This document shows, one piece after another, positions 1-8,524 of a stretch of DNA of 64,000 nt. The position numbers and the translations under genes are program-made. The notes under the pieces are model-generated. The model had not been told where the DNA came from, ran no database searches, and saw nothing but the letters and a program-made list of their open reading frames with translations. This stretch comes from Acidithiobacillus sp. YTS05. GTDB taxonomy: Bacteria > Pseudomonadota > Gammaproteobacteria > Acidithiobacillales > Acidithiobacillaceae. The number at the start of each line of letters is the position of its first letter. The first letter of the stretch is position 1. The stretch covers positions 682,001 to 746,000 of the forward strand of contig NZ_CP094359.1 of assembly GCF_024396695.1 (NCBI RefSeq), read 5' to 3'.

Positions 1-189
1 TAGCACGCCCAGCGTGCCCACCTGCGCCAGGTACGCGCCGCCAATCCGCGAGCGCTGCTGATCTACAAACCGCATCCCGACGTGGTCGCCCGGCTGCGGG
101 CACAGGGCGATAGTGAAGCACAGGCGCGCAAGCCTTGGTGGCAGGAGCCATACCGCGCCATCCTGCGCCGGGTCATTGGCGTGCGCTAG
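1..189 (+). pseudogene. C-terminal remnant of a KpsC-like capsule polysaccharide protein
   Basis: The frame ending at the TAG at 187-189 encodes a segment with the motif IYKPHPDVV, which is characteristic of KpsC/KpsS-type capsule glycosyltransferases. In that family the motif is normally followed by roughly 200 further residues. Here only about 35 follow, ending KPWWQEPYRAILRRVIGVR. The same frame has a TAG at positions 1-3, so the gene is either interrupted just at the window edge or is an internally deleted remnant. Its last 22 bases are duplicated at 755-776. A capsule role fits the kpsE/M/T genes downstream. The family call is fairly good from the motif; the pseudogene status is inferred. 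Confidence 0.5.
168..189. repeat. 22-bp direct repeat, copy A
   Basis: This 22-bp sequence, beginning CCGGGTCATT and ending GTGCGCTAG, is identical to 755-776. It encodes the last residues and stop codon of the KpsC-like remnant. The two copies bracket a reverse-strand toxin-antitoxin remnant. Confidence 0.85.
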
Positions 190-194
190 TCGAG

Positions 195-379
195 TTACGG
201 AACGGGAGATTGCGCGCTCGGCCGACGCAATATCCTGGAACGTAACACAACATTGGGGAGTTCGCGTATGGCTTGCACGGCATCGATCAGCTTCTGTTTC
301 TGGTCGGCGCCAAGAGTCTGTAGATCGCCGTCCTGGAAATACACGAGTGCTTTCAAACTTTCACTGGGTTGAAAGCTGC
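195..379 (-). pseudogene. C-terminal remnant of an AbiEii-type nucleotidyltransferase toxin
   Basis: Read on the reverse strand, this frame gives SFQPSESLKALVYFQDGDL followed by about 40 residues to a TAA at 195-197. The LKAL-YF-DGDL pattern is typical of the C-terminus of AbiEii/AbiGii-type nucleotidyltransferase toxins. No N-terminal nucleotidyltransferase domain (GGT or GS motif) is present, because the frame begins directly after the stop codon of the upstream partner gene (380-763). A deletion has therefore removed most of the toxin and joined its last 60 or so codons to the partner's 3' end. I take it to be non-functional. Confidence 0.5.
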
Positions 380-763
380 TTAGGAAAATCTCCGCTCAGG
401 CAGGGGAGGGACCTGATCCACCCTGGCAAGTCCGAGGCGATAGTGCCAATACGCCCAGGAGCGCTCATTGAACTGGCCTGCTTCCGCTTGCGTCAGAACT
501 TCCCTAAGAGCCTCCTCACCCACTTGCACGACCAATGCCTCGACGTCTGAGTAGTCGCCGATATTCATCACCTGGGCAATTACTCTCCCCGGCATGAGCA
601 CCGCCTCCTCTGGTGTTTTCCACCAGATGTACTTGCTGGCAAACGGCACGAGGCTTTGTGGGTCGATCTGGATCACCTGACTGGTTTCTATAGGCTTTTG
701 ATGGTAAAGGCCTGCATCATCGTTGAGAAGAATGCAACACAACTCCCCGCGCATCCGGGTCAT
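380..763 (-). CDS. Conserved partner (probable antitoxin) of an AbiEii-type toxin
   Basis: The protein, up to 127 aa, contains a block with FASKYIWWKTPEEAV, RVIAQVMNIGDY and RSWAYWHYRLGL. I associate this block with a small conserved protein usually encoded just before AbiEii-type nucleotidyltransferases (possibly the DUF6922 family, recalled from memory). Here the toxin that should follow survives only as a fragment, so an orphan antitoxin is likely. The start is uncertain: the ATG at 763 lies inside the 22-bp repeat and lacks a ribosome-binding site, and similarity only appears to begin about 30 residues in. The original N-terminus may have been lost in the event that created the repeat. 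Confidence 0.55.
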   Translation of the reverse strand: MTRMRGELCCILLNDDAGLYHQKPIETSQVIQIDPQSLVPFASKYIWWKTPEEAVLMPGRVIAQVMNIGDYSDVEALVVQVGEEALREVLTQAEAGQFNERSWAYWHYRLGLARVDQVPPLPERRFS

Positions 764-776
764 TGGCGTGCGCTAG
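755..776. repeat. 22-bp direct repeat, copy B
   Basis: Exact copy of 168-189, offset by 587 bp. It overlaps the putative start of the reverse-strand antitoxin-like gene. It is consistent with a target-site duplication or a recombination scar at the kpsC 3' end. Confidence 0.85.
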
Positions 777-850
777 CCTGGGACTGAACCTATAAGATTC
801 CGTTGCCCAGGATTATGGGTTGGCGGCTGGACCGCTGCAGGTTCCGGCAG

Positions 851-865
851 TAGGATTTGATCCTA
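851..865. promoter_or_regulatory. Inverted repeat upstream of parD (candidate operator)
   Basis: Perfect inverted repeat TAGGAT-TTG-ATCCTA, ending 22 bp before the parD start codon. ParD antitoxins repress their own operon through ribbon-helix-helix binding to such palindromes. No other candidate lies between here and the gene. Confidence 0.45.
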
Positions 866-887
866 TCTTGACGAAGGGGAATCCGCC

Positions 888-1157
888 ATGCGAACCACGC
901 AACAAATGAGCATTACTCTGCCCAATGAGATGGTAGATGCGGTGAAGTCCAAGGTGCGTTCAGGCGAGTACGCCAGTGAAAGCGAGGTGATCCGGGATGG
1001 ATTGCGGGCTTTGATGGCGCGGGATCGTGCGATGGAAAGTTGGCTGCGTAACCAGGTTGGTCTTGCCTATGATGCCTTGAAGGCTGACCCGTCGCGTGCC
1101 GTCAGCGTAGATCAGGTACGTGCCCGCTTGGCTGCCGAGCATTCCAAGGCGCGATGA
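888..1157 (+). CDS. parD: ParD-family ribbon-helix-helix antitoxin
   Basis: This 89-residue protein begins with a ribbon-helix-helix strand (MSITLPNEMVDAVKSKV), followed by the conserved SGEYASESEVIRDGLRAL block of ParD/CopG-like antitoxins. Its charged C-terminal tail is the part that usually wraps the toxin. An AAGGGGAA ribosome-binding site precedes the ATG at 888. The stop overlaps the start of the parE frame by ATGA (1154-1157), the usual translational coupling in parDE. A palindrome at 851-865 may be its operator. Because the downstream toxin is frameshifted, the antitoxin may now be orphaned. Family assignment is secure; activity is not known. Confidence 0.85.
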   Translation: MRTTQQMSITLPNEMVDAVKSKVRSGEYASESEVIRDGLRALMARDRAMESWLRNQVGLAYDALKADPSRAVSVDQVRARLAAEHSKAR

Positions 1158-1481
1158 TCCACCGTGTCGTCTTCAGCCCGGAAGCCGAGGAACAACTTAC
1201 CGATCTGTATCGGTATATTTCTGGAGCGGCAGGCATCGCATGGTACTGCAATGCAGTACGTCAAATGCATCGTGGACTATTGCGAAAGCTTGGGCACCTT
1301 CCCGCTTCGCGGCACCAAGCGTGATGACGTAAGGCCCGGCTTGCTTGTCACCAACTACAGGAGGCGGGTCGTGATCGCTTTTTCTGTCGGCGCCGAAGTA
1401 GTTTCCATAATCGGCATCTTCTATGGTGAACGGGACTATGAAACGCTCCTGCAATCTGATCTGAGCGACGATAACTCATAG
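1154..1481 (+). pseudogene. parE: ParE-family toxin, frameshifted
   Basis: The ATG at 1154 opens MIHRVVFSPEAEEQLTDLY, the usual N-terminus of ParE/RelE-fold toxins, but this frame stops after about 50 codons. The remainder, including IVDYCESLGTFPLRG, RRRVVIAFSV and IIGIFYGERDYE, is read one frame over and ends at 1481. The shift falls between about 1230 and 1250. The two halves together match a whole ParE of about 100 aa, so one or two bases have been gained or lost there. A sequencing error cannot be excluded. As written the toxin is inactive, while the antitoxin upstream is intact. Confidence 0.75.
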
Positions 1482-1595
1482 TAGCCGCTCATCGCCTTGG
1501 GCCAGCAATCGCCGAGCTCACGTTTCCATTGACCGGTTTTATGGCGGATGGTACTTTGCAAGCATTCATAATGCCGAGGTTTTTCGGAGCTGATC

Positions 1596-3065
1596 ATGAA
1601 GAATGACGCTGCATCATCCACCACGCAAAGCACGCCGCCCCTCGTTCCCGTCATCCTCTCTGGGGGCACTGGCAGCCGGCTCTGGCCCCTGTCCCGCAAG
1701 CAACAACCCAAGCCCTTTATCCCCCTGCCCGATGGCGAAAACCTGCTGCGCAAGACCTACCGCCGGGTGCAGAACCTGAAGCACGCCGGTCGCGTGTTGA
1801 TGGTCACCAATCGAGATTATTATTTTCTATCACGCGATACGCTGATGGAGATCGCGCCGGGCGCCAGTTCCGAGGTCTCCTATCTACTCGAACCGCAGGC
1901 CCGCAACACCGCCCCGGCCATTGCCTCGGCTGCCCTCTGGGCCCAGGAGCAGGTGGGGGATGACGCCGTGTTGCTAGTGCTGCCCAGCGACCACCTCATC
2001 AGCGATCATGCCAGTTTTGCCGAAGCGGTAGCGCGGGCCATAGAACTGGCTGCTCAGGGCTATCTGGTCACCTTTGGCATCCGCCCTACCGCGCCGGAAA
2101 CCGGCTACGGCTACATTGCCGTGGGCGAGCCCCTGGCGGGCGGCTACCAAGTGCAGCGCTTTCTCGAAAAACCTGCCCGCGCCCAGGCAGAAAGCTATGT
2201 GGCCGATGGCCGCCACTACTGGAATGCCGGCATTTTCTGCTTTTCCGCCAAGGCCCTGTTGCAGGGCATGGCTGCCCACGCCCCGGAAGTGCTCATGCCC
2301 GCCCAGATGGCCTATGAAGAGGCCCAGGTGAATGGCGATACCTGCTGGCTGGGTGCGGAGTTTGCCCAGAGCCCCGACATCTCCATCGATTACGCTGTCA
2401 TGGAGCACGCCGAGAACATCGCCGTGGTGCCCGTCAGTTTCGACTGGAACGACCTGGGGGCTTGGAGTGCCATGGGGCAGTTGTTACCGGAAGACACCTC
2501 GGGCAACCGCGCCCACGGTGAGGTGCTGCTGGAGCAGAGTCAGGACTGCGTGGTGTATGGCAGCGATCGCCTCACTGCCCTGCTGGGGGTGGGCGACCTG
2601 CTGGTGGTCGATACCCCTGACGCCCTGCTCATCGCCCGCAAGGACCGCGATCAGGACGTGAAAAAGATCGTCGATCGCCTCAAGCGCTCGGGCAACCCGC
2701 TGGTAGACACCCACGTCACCGTACATCGCCCCTGGGGCACCTACACGGTGCTGGAAGAGGGCGACCACTTCAAGATCAAACGGATTCTGGTCAAGCCCAA
2801 GGAAAAGCTCTCCCTGCAGATGCATCATCACCGCAGCGAACACTGGATTGTCGTCTCCGGTACCGCCAAGGTGGTGGTAGGCAAGGAAGAACGGCTGGTG
2901 ATGACCAACGAATCCACCTTCATCCCCGCCGGTACCGCTCACCGTCTGGAAAATCCCGGCGTCATCCCCCTGATACTGATCGAGGTACAAAGCGGCGCCT
3001 ATCTGGGCGAAGACGACATCGTCCGTTTTGAAGACATCTACGGTCGCACCGAAGTTCCCGCCTGA
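1596..3065 (+). CDS. manC: Mannose-1-phosphate guanylyltransferase / mannose-6-phosphate isomerase
   Basis: This 489-aa bifunctional enzyme makes GDP-mannose: mannose-6-phosphate isomerisation and transfer of GMP to mannose-1-phosphate. The nucleotidyltransferase signature SGGTGSRLWPLSRKQQPKPF lies at about residues 22-41, with the sugar-nucleotide region following (FLEKPARAQAE, WNAGIFCFSA). The C-terminal 140 residues form the type II isomerase cupin, with RPWGTYTVLEEGDHFKIKRI and the metal-binding QMHHHRSEHW. Length matches the ManC/AlgA/CpsB family. CGGAG precedes the ATG. GDP-mannose is the substrate of the gmd gene at 7473, so this gene feeds the same polysaccharide pathway as the kps genes that follow. 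Confidence 0.93.
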   Translation: MKNDAASSTTQSTPPLVPVILSGGTGSRLWPLSRKQQPKPFIPLPDGENLLRKTYRRVQNLKHAGRVLMVTNRDYYFLSRDTLMEIAPGASSEVSYLLEPQARNTAPAIASAALWAQEQVGDDAVLLVLPSDHLISDHASFAEAVARAIELAAQGYLVTFGIRPTAPETGYGYIAVGEPLAGGYQVQRFLEKPARAQAESYVADGRHYWNAGIFCFSAKALLQGMAAHAPEVLMPAQMAYEEAQVNGDTCWLGAEFAQSPDISIDYAVMEHAENIAVVPVSFDWNDLGAWSAMGQLLPEDTSGNRAHGEVLLEQSQDCVVYGSDRLTALLGVGDLLVVDTPDALLIARKDRDQDVKKIVDRLKRSGNPLVDTHVTVHRPWGTYTVLEEGDHFKIKRILVKPKEKLSLQMHHHRSEHWIVVSGTAKVVVGKEERLVMTNESTFIPAGTAHRLENPGVIPLILIEVQSGAYLGEDDIVRFEDIYGRTEVPA

Positions 3066-3088
3066 TTCTGAAAACCACTGGAGTCCCT

Positions 3089-4207
3089 TTGTTCGCTGCG
3101 TTCTGGAACTGGCTGCGCAATCTCAGCAAGATGTTCATTTTTGTGGTTCTGGTCCCCACCGGACTGTCCATTCTCTACTTCGGCATCATCGCCTCGCCAG
3201 TCTATATCAGTGAGGCCAGCTTCGTCGTTTACAGCCCCGGCGAGCGCTTCAGCAGTAGTGGCGGTTTGGCCAGCCTGATCGGTAGCATTGGCGGCAACTA
3301 TTCTTCCAGTGCCTCGCAGACCATCTCGGCATACATCAGCTCCTGGGACGCCATGATGTCCCTCAACAAGGCCGTCAATCTGAAAGAGCAGTACACCTAT
3401 GGGGTAGACTTTCTCGATCGTTATGGTGGCGTCTTTCATCCTTTCACCAACAACGTACGGCTATGGCGCTACTATCAGTCCATGACTGACGACAGCATTG
3501 ATGCCAGCAATGGCATCAGCACCCTCAAGGTGCGGGCCTATAGCCCGGCCATGGCACAAAAGATCAATGCTCTTTTGCTGGCCAAGGGGCAGGACATTGT
3601 CAACCAGCTCAATGCTGGCGCCCATGCCGAGGCGGTACGTTTTGCCGAGACTGACGTGCAACAGGCGCGGGAGGCGCTGCGACAAAGCACCGTCGCCCTG
3701 GCCGATTACCGTAATGGGCAGCGGGTCATCAGCCCCCTGCAGCAATCGCAACTGCAACTGGCGCTAGTGGCCAAGCTGCAGGATCAGCTCATTCAGGAAA
3801 AGACCCAGTTGCAGGCCATCGAGCAGCACGCGCCGCAAAACCCCAACATCCCGGTCTTGCGCTCCGGGGTGCAGGCTCTGGAAAGCCAGATTGCTAGCGC
3901 CAAGGCGCAGATCACCGGCGATCACCAGTCCCTGGCCAGCAAGGATACGGAATACGAAACCCTGCAGGTGAATCAGGACATCGCCCAGAAGCTCCTGGTG
4001 GCCGCCGTCACCGCCTTGCAGCAGGCGCGCATCACCGCGCAGAAGCAGGAACTCTTTCTGGAAACCATCAGCAGCCCCAACCTGCCCGACGCGCCGCAGT
4101 TGCCGCGCCGCATCGAGGGCATTCTGGCGACTCTGGTCATCAGCCTGATGGTCTGGGGCGTGCTGGTGGTAGTCGTGGGTGGTATCAAGGAGCACCATGA
4201 CCGCTAA
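3089..4207 (+). CDS. kpsE: Capsule polysaccharide export inner-membrane protein, KpsE/BexC/CtrB family
   Basis: The 372-aa protein has a membrane segment at each end (about residues 13-35 and 344-365) around a long periplasmic coiled-coil region rich in Gln, Ala and Leu. This is the layout of polysaccharide co-polymerase proteins that connect the KpsMT ABC transporter to the outer-membrane exporter. The N-terminal VYISEASFVVYSPGERF is typical of the family. The start is a TTG at 3089 with GGAG five bases upstream; the next ATG, at 3131, would remove part of the first membrane helix. It overlaps kpsM by 11 bp. No KpsD-type outer-membrane partner lies in the window. Confidence 0.85.
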   Translation: MFAAFWNWLRNLSKMFIFVVLVPTGLSILYFGIIASPVYISEASFVVYSPGERFSSSGGLASLIGSIGGNYSSSASQTISAYISSWDAMMSLNKAVNLKEQYTYGVDFLDRYGGVFHPFTNNVRLWRYYQSMTDDSIDASNGISTLKVRAYSPAMAQKINALLLAKGQDIVNQLNAGAHAEAVRFAETDVQQAREALRQSTVALADYRNGQRVISPLQQSQLQLALVAKLQDQLIQEKTQLQAIEQHAPQNPNIPVLRSGVQALESQIASAKAQITGDHQSLASKDTEYETLQVNQDIAQKLLVAAVTALQQARITAQKQELFLETISSPNLPDAPQLPRRIEGILATLVISLMVWGVLVVVVGGIKEHHDR

Positions 4208-5009
4208 CAGCCTGCCCAAGGAAAGCCTCTGGCGGCAGTTCGCCATCCAGCGCCGAGTCATCTGGGCACTGGTGATGCGCGAGACCATCACCATGTACGG
4301 CCGCGAGGGGCTGGGAGTGTTGTGGATTATTGCCGAGCCGGCGATGTTCGTCATCGGCGTGATGATTATTTTTTCCGCTATCGAAGTGGGTTATATCAAT
4401 GGCATTTCTGTTGCTGAGTATATGGCCGTGAGCTATCCGACCTTGTTGTTCTGGCGAAATGGCACAGGTCGAGTCACTAAGGCAATCGCCGTAAATAGAG
4501 CGCTATTGCATCACCAGCTCATTCGCCCTATGGACATCATCTACGCCCGCATCATTCTGACCTTTACCAGTGGCGCGGCGGTCTTCATGGTGCTCTATCC
4601 CATTTTTACGTATATTGGGATCACTCATCTGCCCTACTATTGGTATGCCTTCGGTATGGGTTATCTTTTAGTCATCTGGTTTTCTTTTGCCTTTGTCCTG
4701 ATTATGGCGGCCCTAGCGGAGCTGTCGGAAACCATCGAAAAGACCTCCCACATTATCCTCTATCTGATGTTGCCATTTTCAGGAGTTTTTCTTCCGTTGT
4801 ATTTAGTCCCAGAGCCCTACCGGCATTATCTGTTATATTTTCCGCTGGTCGACTCCGTAGAGTATTTCCATCATGGCTATTTTGGAAGCCAGATGCCGAC
4901 CTATTACCACATTCCCTATACCATCGTTGCCCTGCTGGCCATGACGCTGTTTGGTTATGCCTTAACGGAATTAGCAATCAAACGGGCTAAGGTGCACGGG
5001 GGAAGTTAG
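4197..5009 (+). CDS. kpsM: Capsule ABC transporter permease, KpsM family
   Basis: The 270-aa permease has about six membrane helices and the ABC-2 family N-terminus (IQRRVIWALVMRETITMYGREGLGVLWI). KpsM exports lipid-linked capsule polysaccharide across the inner membrane with the ATPase KpsT. I chose the ATG at 4197, preceded by AAGGAG at 4187-4192, over an upstream GTG at 4179. The gene overlaps kpsE and ends three bases before kpsT, so the three are surely cotranscribed. From about 4340 on the codon use becomes more AT-rich than in manC, suggesting mosaic ancestry of the export genes. Confidence 0.9.
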   Translation: MTANSLPKESLWRQFAIQRRVIWALVMRETITMYGREGLGVLWIIAEPAMFVIGVMIIFSAIEVGYINGISVAEYMAVSYPTLLFWRNGTGRVTKAIAVNRALLHHQLIRPMDIIYARIILTFTSGAAVFMVLYPIFTYIGITHLPYYWYAFGMGYLLVIWFSFAFVLIMAALAELSETIEKTSHIILYLMLPFSGVFLPLYLVPEPYRHYLLYFPLVDSVEYFHHGYFGSQMPTYYHIPYTIVALLAMTLFGYALTELAIKRAKVHGGS

Positions 5010-5012
5010 CTC

Positions 5013-5669
5013 ATGCTGCAAGTAAAAAACGTTACTAAGTATTACCCCATCCACCATGGGCGCTCCCAGCGGATGATTTTAGATGATATCAACCTGATTA
5101 TTCGACCAGGCGAGCATTGGGGCATCTTGGGCCGAAATGGTGCGGGCAAATCAACCTTAGTGCGGATAATAAGCGGTTCGGAGGCGGCCAACGGTGGCGA
5201 GGTCCTGCGCGGCATGTCTCTCTCCTGGCCTTTGGCCTTTGGTGGAGCCTTTATCGGTAGTCTTACCGGCAAGGATAATGTGCGCCTCATCTCACGGGTC
5301 TACGGAGTGGACTACGCCAACATGCTCGCCTATGTAGAGGATTTCGCCGAACTGGGTGGCTATCTAGGTGAGCCAGTATCTATTTATTCCAGCGGAATGC
5401 AAGCCCGTCTCGCTTTTGCTATTTCTATGGCAATTGAGTTCGAGTGCTATTTGATTGATGAGGTTATGGCGGTGGGGGATCATCGCTTTACGGAAAAATG
5501 TAATTTGGAGCTTTTTGAGAAAAGGGCGGACCGGGGCATGATTATCATCTCGCACAACGCTGACGTGATTCGAGAGCATTGTAGTCATGCTGCGTTGTTG
5601 GAAGGTGGTAAGCTGGAGATTGTTGGCACAGTTGAAGAGACGATAGGGAAATATAATGCGCTGTCCTGA
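5013..5669 (+). CDS. kpsT: Capsule ABC transporter ATP-binding protein, KpsT family
   Basis: This 218-aa ATPase has the Walker A motif GRNGAGKST near residue 40, an ABC signature in the form YSSGMQARLAF, and Walker B/D-loop ECYLIDEVMAVGD, followed by the switch histidine in ISHNAD. The short length and the SSGMQARL signature are typical of KpsT/Wzt-type polysaccharide exporters without a C-terminal sugar-binding extension. It pairs with kpsM immediately upstream. The AT-rich glycosyltransferase begins 120 bp further on. Confidence 0.92.
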   Translation: MLQVKNVTKYYPIHHGRSQRMILDDINLIIRPGEHWGILGRNGAGKSTLVRIISGSEAANGGEVLRGMSLSWPLAFGGAFIGSLTGKDNVRLISRVYGVDYANMLAYVEDFAELGGYLGEPVSIYSSGMQARLAFAISMAIEFECYLIDEVMAVGDHRFTEKCNLELFEKRADRGMIIISHNADVIREHCSHAALLEGGKLEIVGTVEETIGKYNALS

Positions 5670-5789
5670 TAGGTTAGTTGATTATCTATTGTTTTTCAGT
5701 TAGTGGGAATAGCTACGCTGTTAAGTTTATCTATAGTCTTGCGATGTCATGCTTGGGTTCTGAAAAACTAAAAGGAGTGAATAAGTGTC

Positions 5790-7046
5790 ATGAAAGAAAA
5801 AAAGAGAATAGCGATTGTTAGCACGTACGACGAGTTGTGCGGTATAGCGTCGTATACAAAAGCATTGGTTGACAATCTTCGCAATCATAGAAGTGAAATA
5901 ATTTACGAAGTTTTTAATCTTGACCAATTTCTTCTGAAATCTAAGTCAAAGTCGGCTAGGCTTGCAGCAAATAAATACATTGATAAAATTGCCGTTACGC
6001 TTTCGGGATATGATCATGTTAATATTCAGTTAGAATATGGAACATTTGGAGTCCTGGATGTTGATATACTAAGGAGGCTTAGAAAGATTGTTAAATCGTC
6101 TAGATCTTTGAGTGTTACATTTCATACTATTTTTTATGATGATGATGATAAGCGTAAATTCAAGTTTAATTTAACCGCTAAGAAGTCATCTATACAAAGA
6201 AGATTTCTTAATTTATTGGAGAAATATGAGAAAAAGAAGAAGCTCACTTTAATTGTGCATTCATTCTATGACTATAGGTACTTTAAGGAGCGTCTTGGAT
6301 TTGGTTCGGTTGAGCACCATCCTCTGGCATACTTGTCACCTCATGAAGTTTCAGTCATTAATAAAAGTTCTTCGAAAAACAATTTTGCGCAGCTGAAAGA
6401 AATTCGTAATGATGCAGTTATTATGGGAGCATTTGGATTTTTTAGTGACTACAAAGGTTTTGAAGTTGCGATAAAGGCGCTGCGCTTGCTTCCCTCGAAT
6501 TATATATTCTGCATATTTGGTGGTTTACATCCAAATTCCATAATTAAACGTCCTCCGGGATTGGTTGATAAATATTTGTCAGGCATTGTTGACTCTCTGG
6601 GTGCCGGGCAAAAAGTCTATGAATTATTTGACAACCTAAGTTTGCCGGAAAGTTTATCTAATCTTAGTTCGCTTTTTGATCGGAGTCCGCTGGATATTCA
6701 TGATCGAGTGTTGTTCATGGGTAGTCTTTCTGATTCCGAGTTTCCAATAGCTATGGAGCTGTGTGATATCTGTTTATTCCCATATTATGAGGTTGGGCAA
6801 TCCTCATCTGGTCCAATTTCGATTGCCAACGAGCTTGGGGTGCCGATTATTGCCAGTAGAACCAAGGCATTTATGAGATTTGAGAAGTATCATAAGGGTA
6901 GGGTAAAATTTTTTGATGTGGGAAATCATATTCAACTTGCGCAGATAATTAGATCTATTGAGAAGGGAAATAGGACTTTCTATCCTAAAGATTATAATGT
7001 TGATTCTTTGTGCCAACTTTACGAGGGTGTGTTTGTTGGCGCATAA
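5790..7046 (+). CDS. Glycosyltransferase, GT4-like, probable capsule assembly enzyme
   Basis: The 418-aa protein starts with a GT-B type N-terminus (RIAIVSTYDELCGIASYTKAL) and carries a family-4-like donor-binding segment near the end (QSSSGPISIANELGVPIIAS). It would be a cytoplasmic or membrane-associated enzyme adding one sugar to the exported polysaccharide; donor and acceptor cannot be told. AAGGAG lies 12 bases before the ATG at 5790. The gene is strikingly AT-rich, with many AAA, AAT and ATA codons, against GC-rich neighbours on both sides. This points to recent horizontal acquisition within a serotype-like variable slot. Confidence 0.75.
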   Translation: MKEKKRIAIVSTYDELCGIASYTKALVDNLRNHRSEIIYEVFNLDQFLLKSKSKSARLAANKYIDKIAVTLSGYDHVNIQLEYGTFGVLDVDILRRLRKIVKSSRSLSVTFHTIFYDDDDKRKFKFNLTAKKSSIQRRFLNLLEKYEKKKKLTLIVHSFYDYRYFKERLGFGSVEHHPLAYLSPHEVSVINKSSSKNNFAQLKEIRNDAVIMGAFGFFSDYKGFEVAIKALRLLPSNYIFCIFGGLHPNSIIKRPPGLVDKYLSGIVDSLGAGQKVYELFDNLSLPESLSNLSSLFDRSPLDIHDRVLFMGSLSDSEFPIAMELCDICLFPYYEVGQSSSGPISIANELGVPIIASRTKAFMRFEKYHKGRVKFFDVGNHIQLAQIIRSIEKGNRTFYPKDYNVDSLCQLYEGVFVGA

Positions 7047-7472
7047 TATAATATATTGTTTGAATTTGGTAGTGTCAAAGTTGATGGCGTGCCAATGGCT
7101 GAGTTTGTTTCAGTGAAGAACTGCGGATGTAGTCTAAATTGTAGCGCAGGAACTACGCGTCGATGACTATCATTCTGCATGGTAACAGGCCATTCGGGCT
7201 GCCTTCCCAGGTGATCTCGCATGCTACAAAATCTCTGCTCTCACTTCTATTCTGCCACTAAGGAGTTTGCAATGTATGTAGTGCTTCGCGGCTTGGGTGC
7301 ATTTGGTTTTGTTATTTACCGCAGGGTATGCCAGCGTACCTATTTGATAGTCCTTTCTGATCTCTCTAGTTTGCCGGAGTTTTGAAAAGTTCAGGACACA
7401 AAAAAGCGTAGATTGTAAAGATGTCCGTAGCGCGATGTTTCGGATGTAACGTTTTTTGATATTGGAGGGCAT
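7047..7472. other. Intergenic region without a recognisable gene
   Basis: This 426-bp gap lies between the AT-rich glycosyltransferase and gmd. Base composition grades from AT-rich to more balanced. Short open frames exist on both strands, but none has a ribosome-binding site with a recognisable product. The last bases hold the gmd ribosome-binding site GGAGG. A promoter for gmd-rmd and scars of lost DNA are both plausible; I see no clear inverted repeats or insertion-sequence ends. Confidence 0.5.
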
Positions 7473-8513
7473 ATGGTCGACAAAATAGTAATCATCACCG
7501 GCATCACCGGTCAGGACGGTGCCTACCTAACCCAGCTTCTGCTGGAGAAGAGTTACACGGTCTATGGCACCTATCGGCGCACCAGTTCGGTCAACTTCTG
7601 GCGCCTGGAGGACTTGGGTGTTGCGCAGCACCCGAACCTGCACTTGGTCGAGTTCGACCTTACTGATATGGGCTCTGCCATCCGCCTGCTTGAAAAAAGC
7701 CGGGCCACGGAGGTCTATAACCTCGCGGCGCAGAGTTTTGTGGGGGTGAGCTTCGATCAGCCGCACACCACGGCGCAGATCACCGGCACCGGTGCACTGA
7801 ACCTGCTTGAAGCCATCCGCGTGGTCAATCCCAAGATTCGCTTTTACCAGGCCAGCACCTCGGAGATGTTCGGCAAGGTGCATGCCATTCCGCAGGATGA
7901 AGAAACCTTCTTCCATCCTCGCAGTCCTTACGGCGTCGCCAAGCTCTACGGGCACTGGATCACGGTCAACTACCGCGAGAGCTACGACATCTTTGCTGCC
8001 AGCGGCATTTTGTTTAACCACGAGAGCCCGCTGCGGGGGCTGGAGTTCGTCACCCGCAAAATCACCGATGGCATCGCCAAGATCAAGCTCGGCAAGCTGG
8101 AGGTACTTGAACTGGGTAATCTGGATGCCAAGCGCGACTGGGGCTATGCCAAGGAGTACGTAGAAGGCATGTGGCGCATGCTGCAGGCCGACGAGCCCGA
8201 CACCTTTGTGCTGGCCACCAACCGCACCGAGACCGTGCGCGATTTTGTGACCATGGCCGCCAAGGCGGCGGACATTGCCATCGAGTGGCGCGGCAAGGGC
8301 GAAGGCGAAACCGGGGTGGATGCCGCCACGGGCAAGACCATCGTGCGCGTCAATCCCAAGTTCTACCGTCCTGCGGAGGTGGATCTGCTCATCGGTAACC
8401 CGGCCAAGGCCAAGGCCAGGCTCGGTTGGGAACCCAAAACGACTCTGGAAGAGCTCTGCGCGATGATGGTCGAAGCTGATGTGCAGCGGGTGCAGTCCGG
8501 CGTTTCTTTTTGA
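7473..8513 (+). CDS. gmd: GDP-mannose 4,6-dehydratase
   Basis: This 346-aa short-chain dehydrogenase converts GDP-mannose to GDP-4-keto-6-deoxymannose. The N-terminal NAD(P)-binding loop is [10 protein letters not shown], the substrate-recognition segment [15 protein letters not shown] is typical of Gmd, and the catalytic Tyr/Lys pair lies in [12 protein letters not shown] with STSEMFG before it. Length matches the family. GGAGG lies five bases before the ATG at 7473. The product is the substrate for the reductase that starts 12 bp downstream, and the GDP-mannose would come from manC. Confidence 0.93.
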   Translation: MVDKIVIITGITGQDGAYLTQLLLEKSYTVYGTYRRTSSVNFWRLEDLGVAQHPNLHLVEFDLTDMGSAIRLLEKSRATEVYNLAAQSFVGVSFDQPHTTAQITGTGALNLLEAIRVVNPKIRFYQASTSEMFGKVHAIPQDEETFFHPRSPYGVAKLYGHWITVNYRESYDIFAASGILFNHESPLRGLEFVTRKITDGIAKIKLGKLEVLELGNLDAKRDWGYAKEYVEGMWRMLQADEPDTFVLATNRTETVRDFVTMAAKAADIAIEWRGKGEGETGVDAATGKTIVRVNPKFYRPAEVDLLIGNPAKAKARLGWEPKTTLEELCAMMVEADVQRVQSGVSF

Positions 8514-8524
8514 CGGGGGTCTCT

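Noticed and set aside
7047..7472. Remnant gene in the gap between the glycosyltransferase and gmd
   Set aside because: Short frames such as one from about 7163 were read on both strands, but none showed a recognisable motif or extended similarity to a glycosyltransferase.
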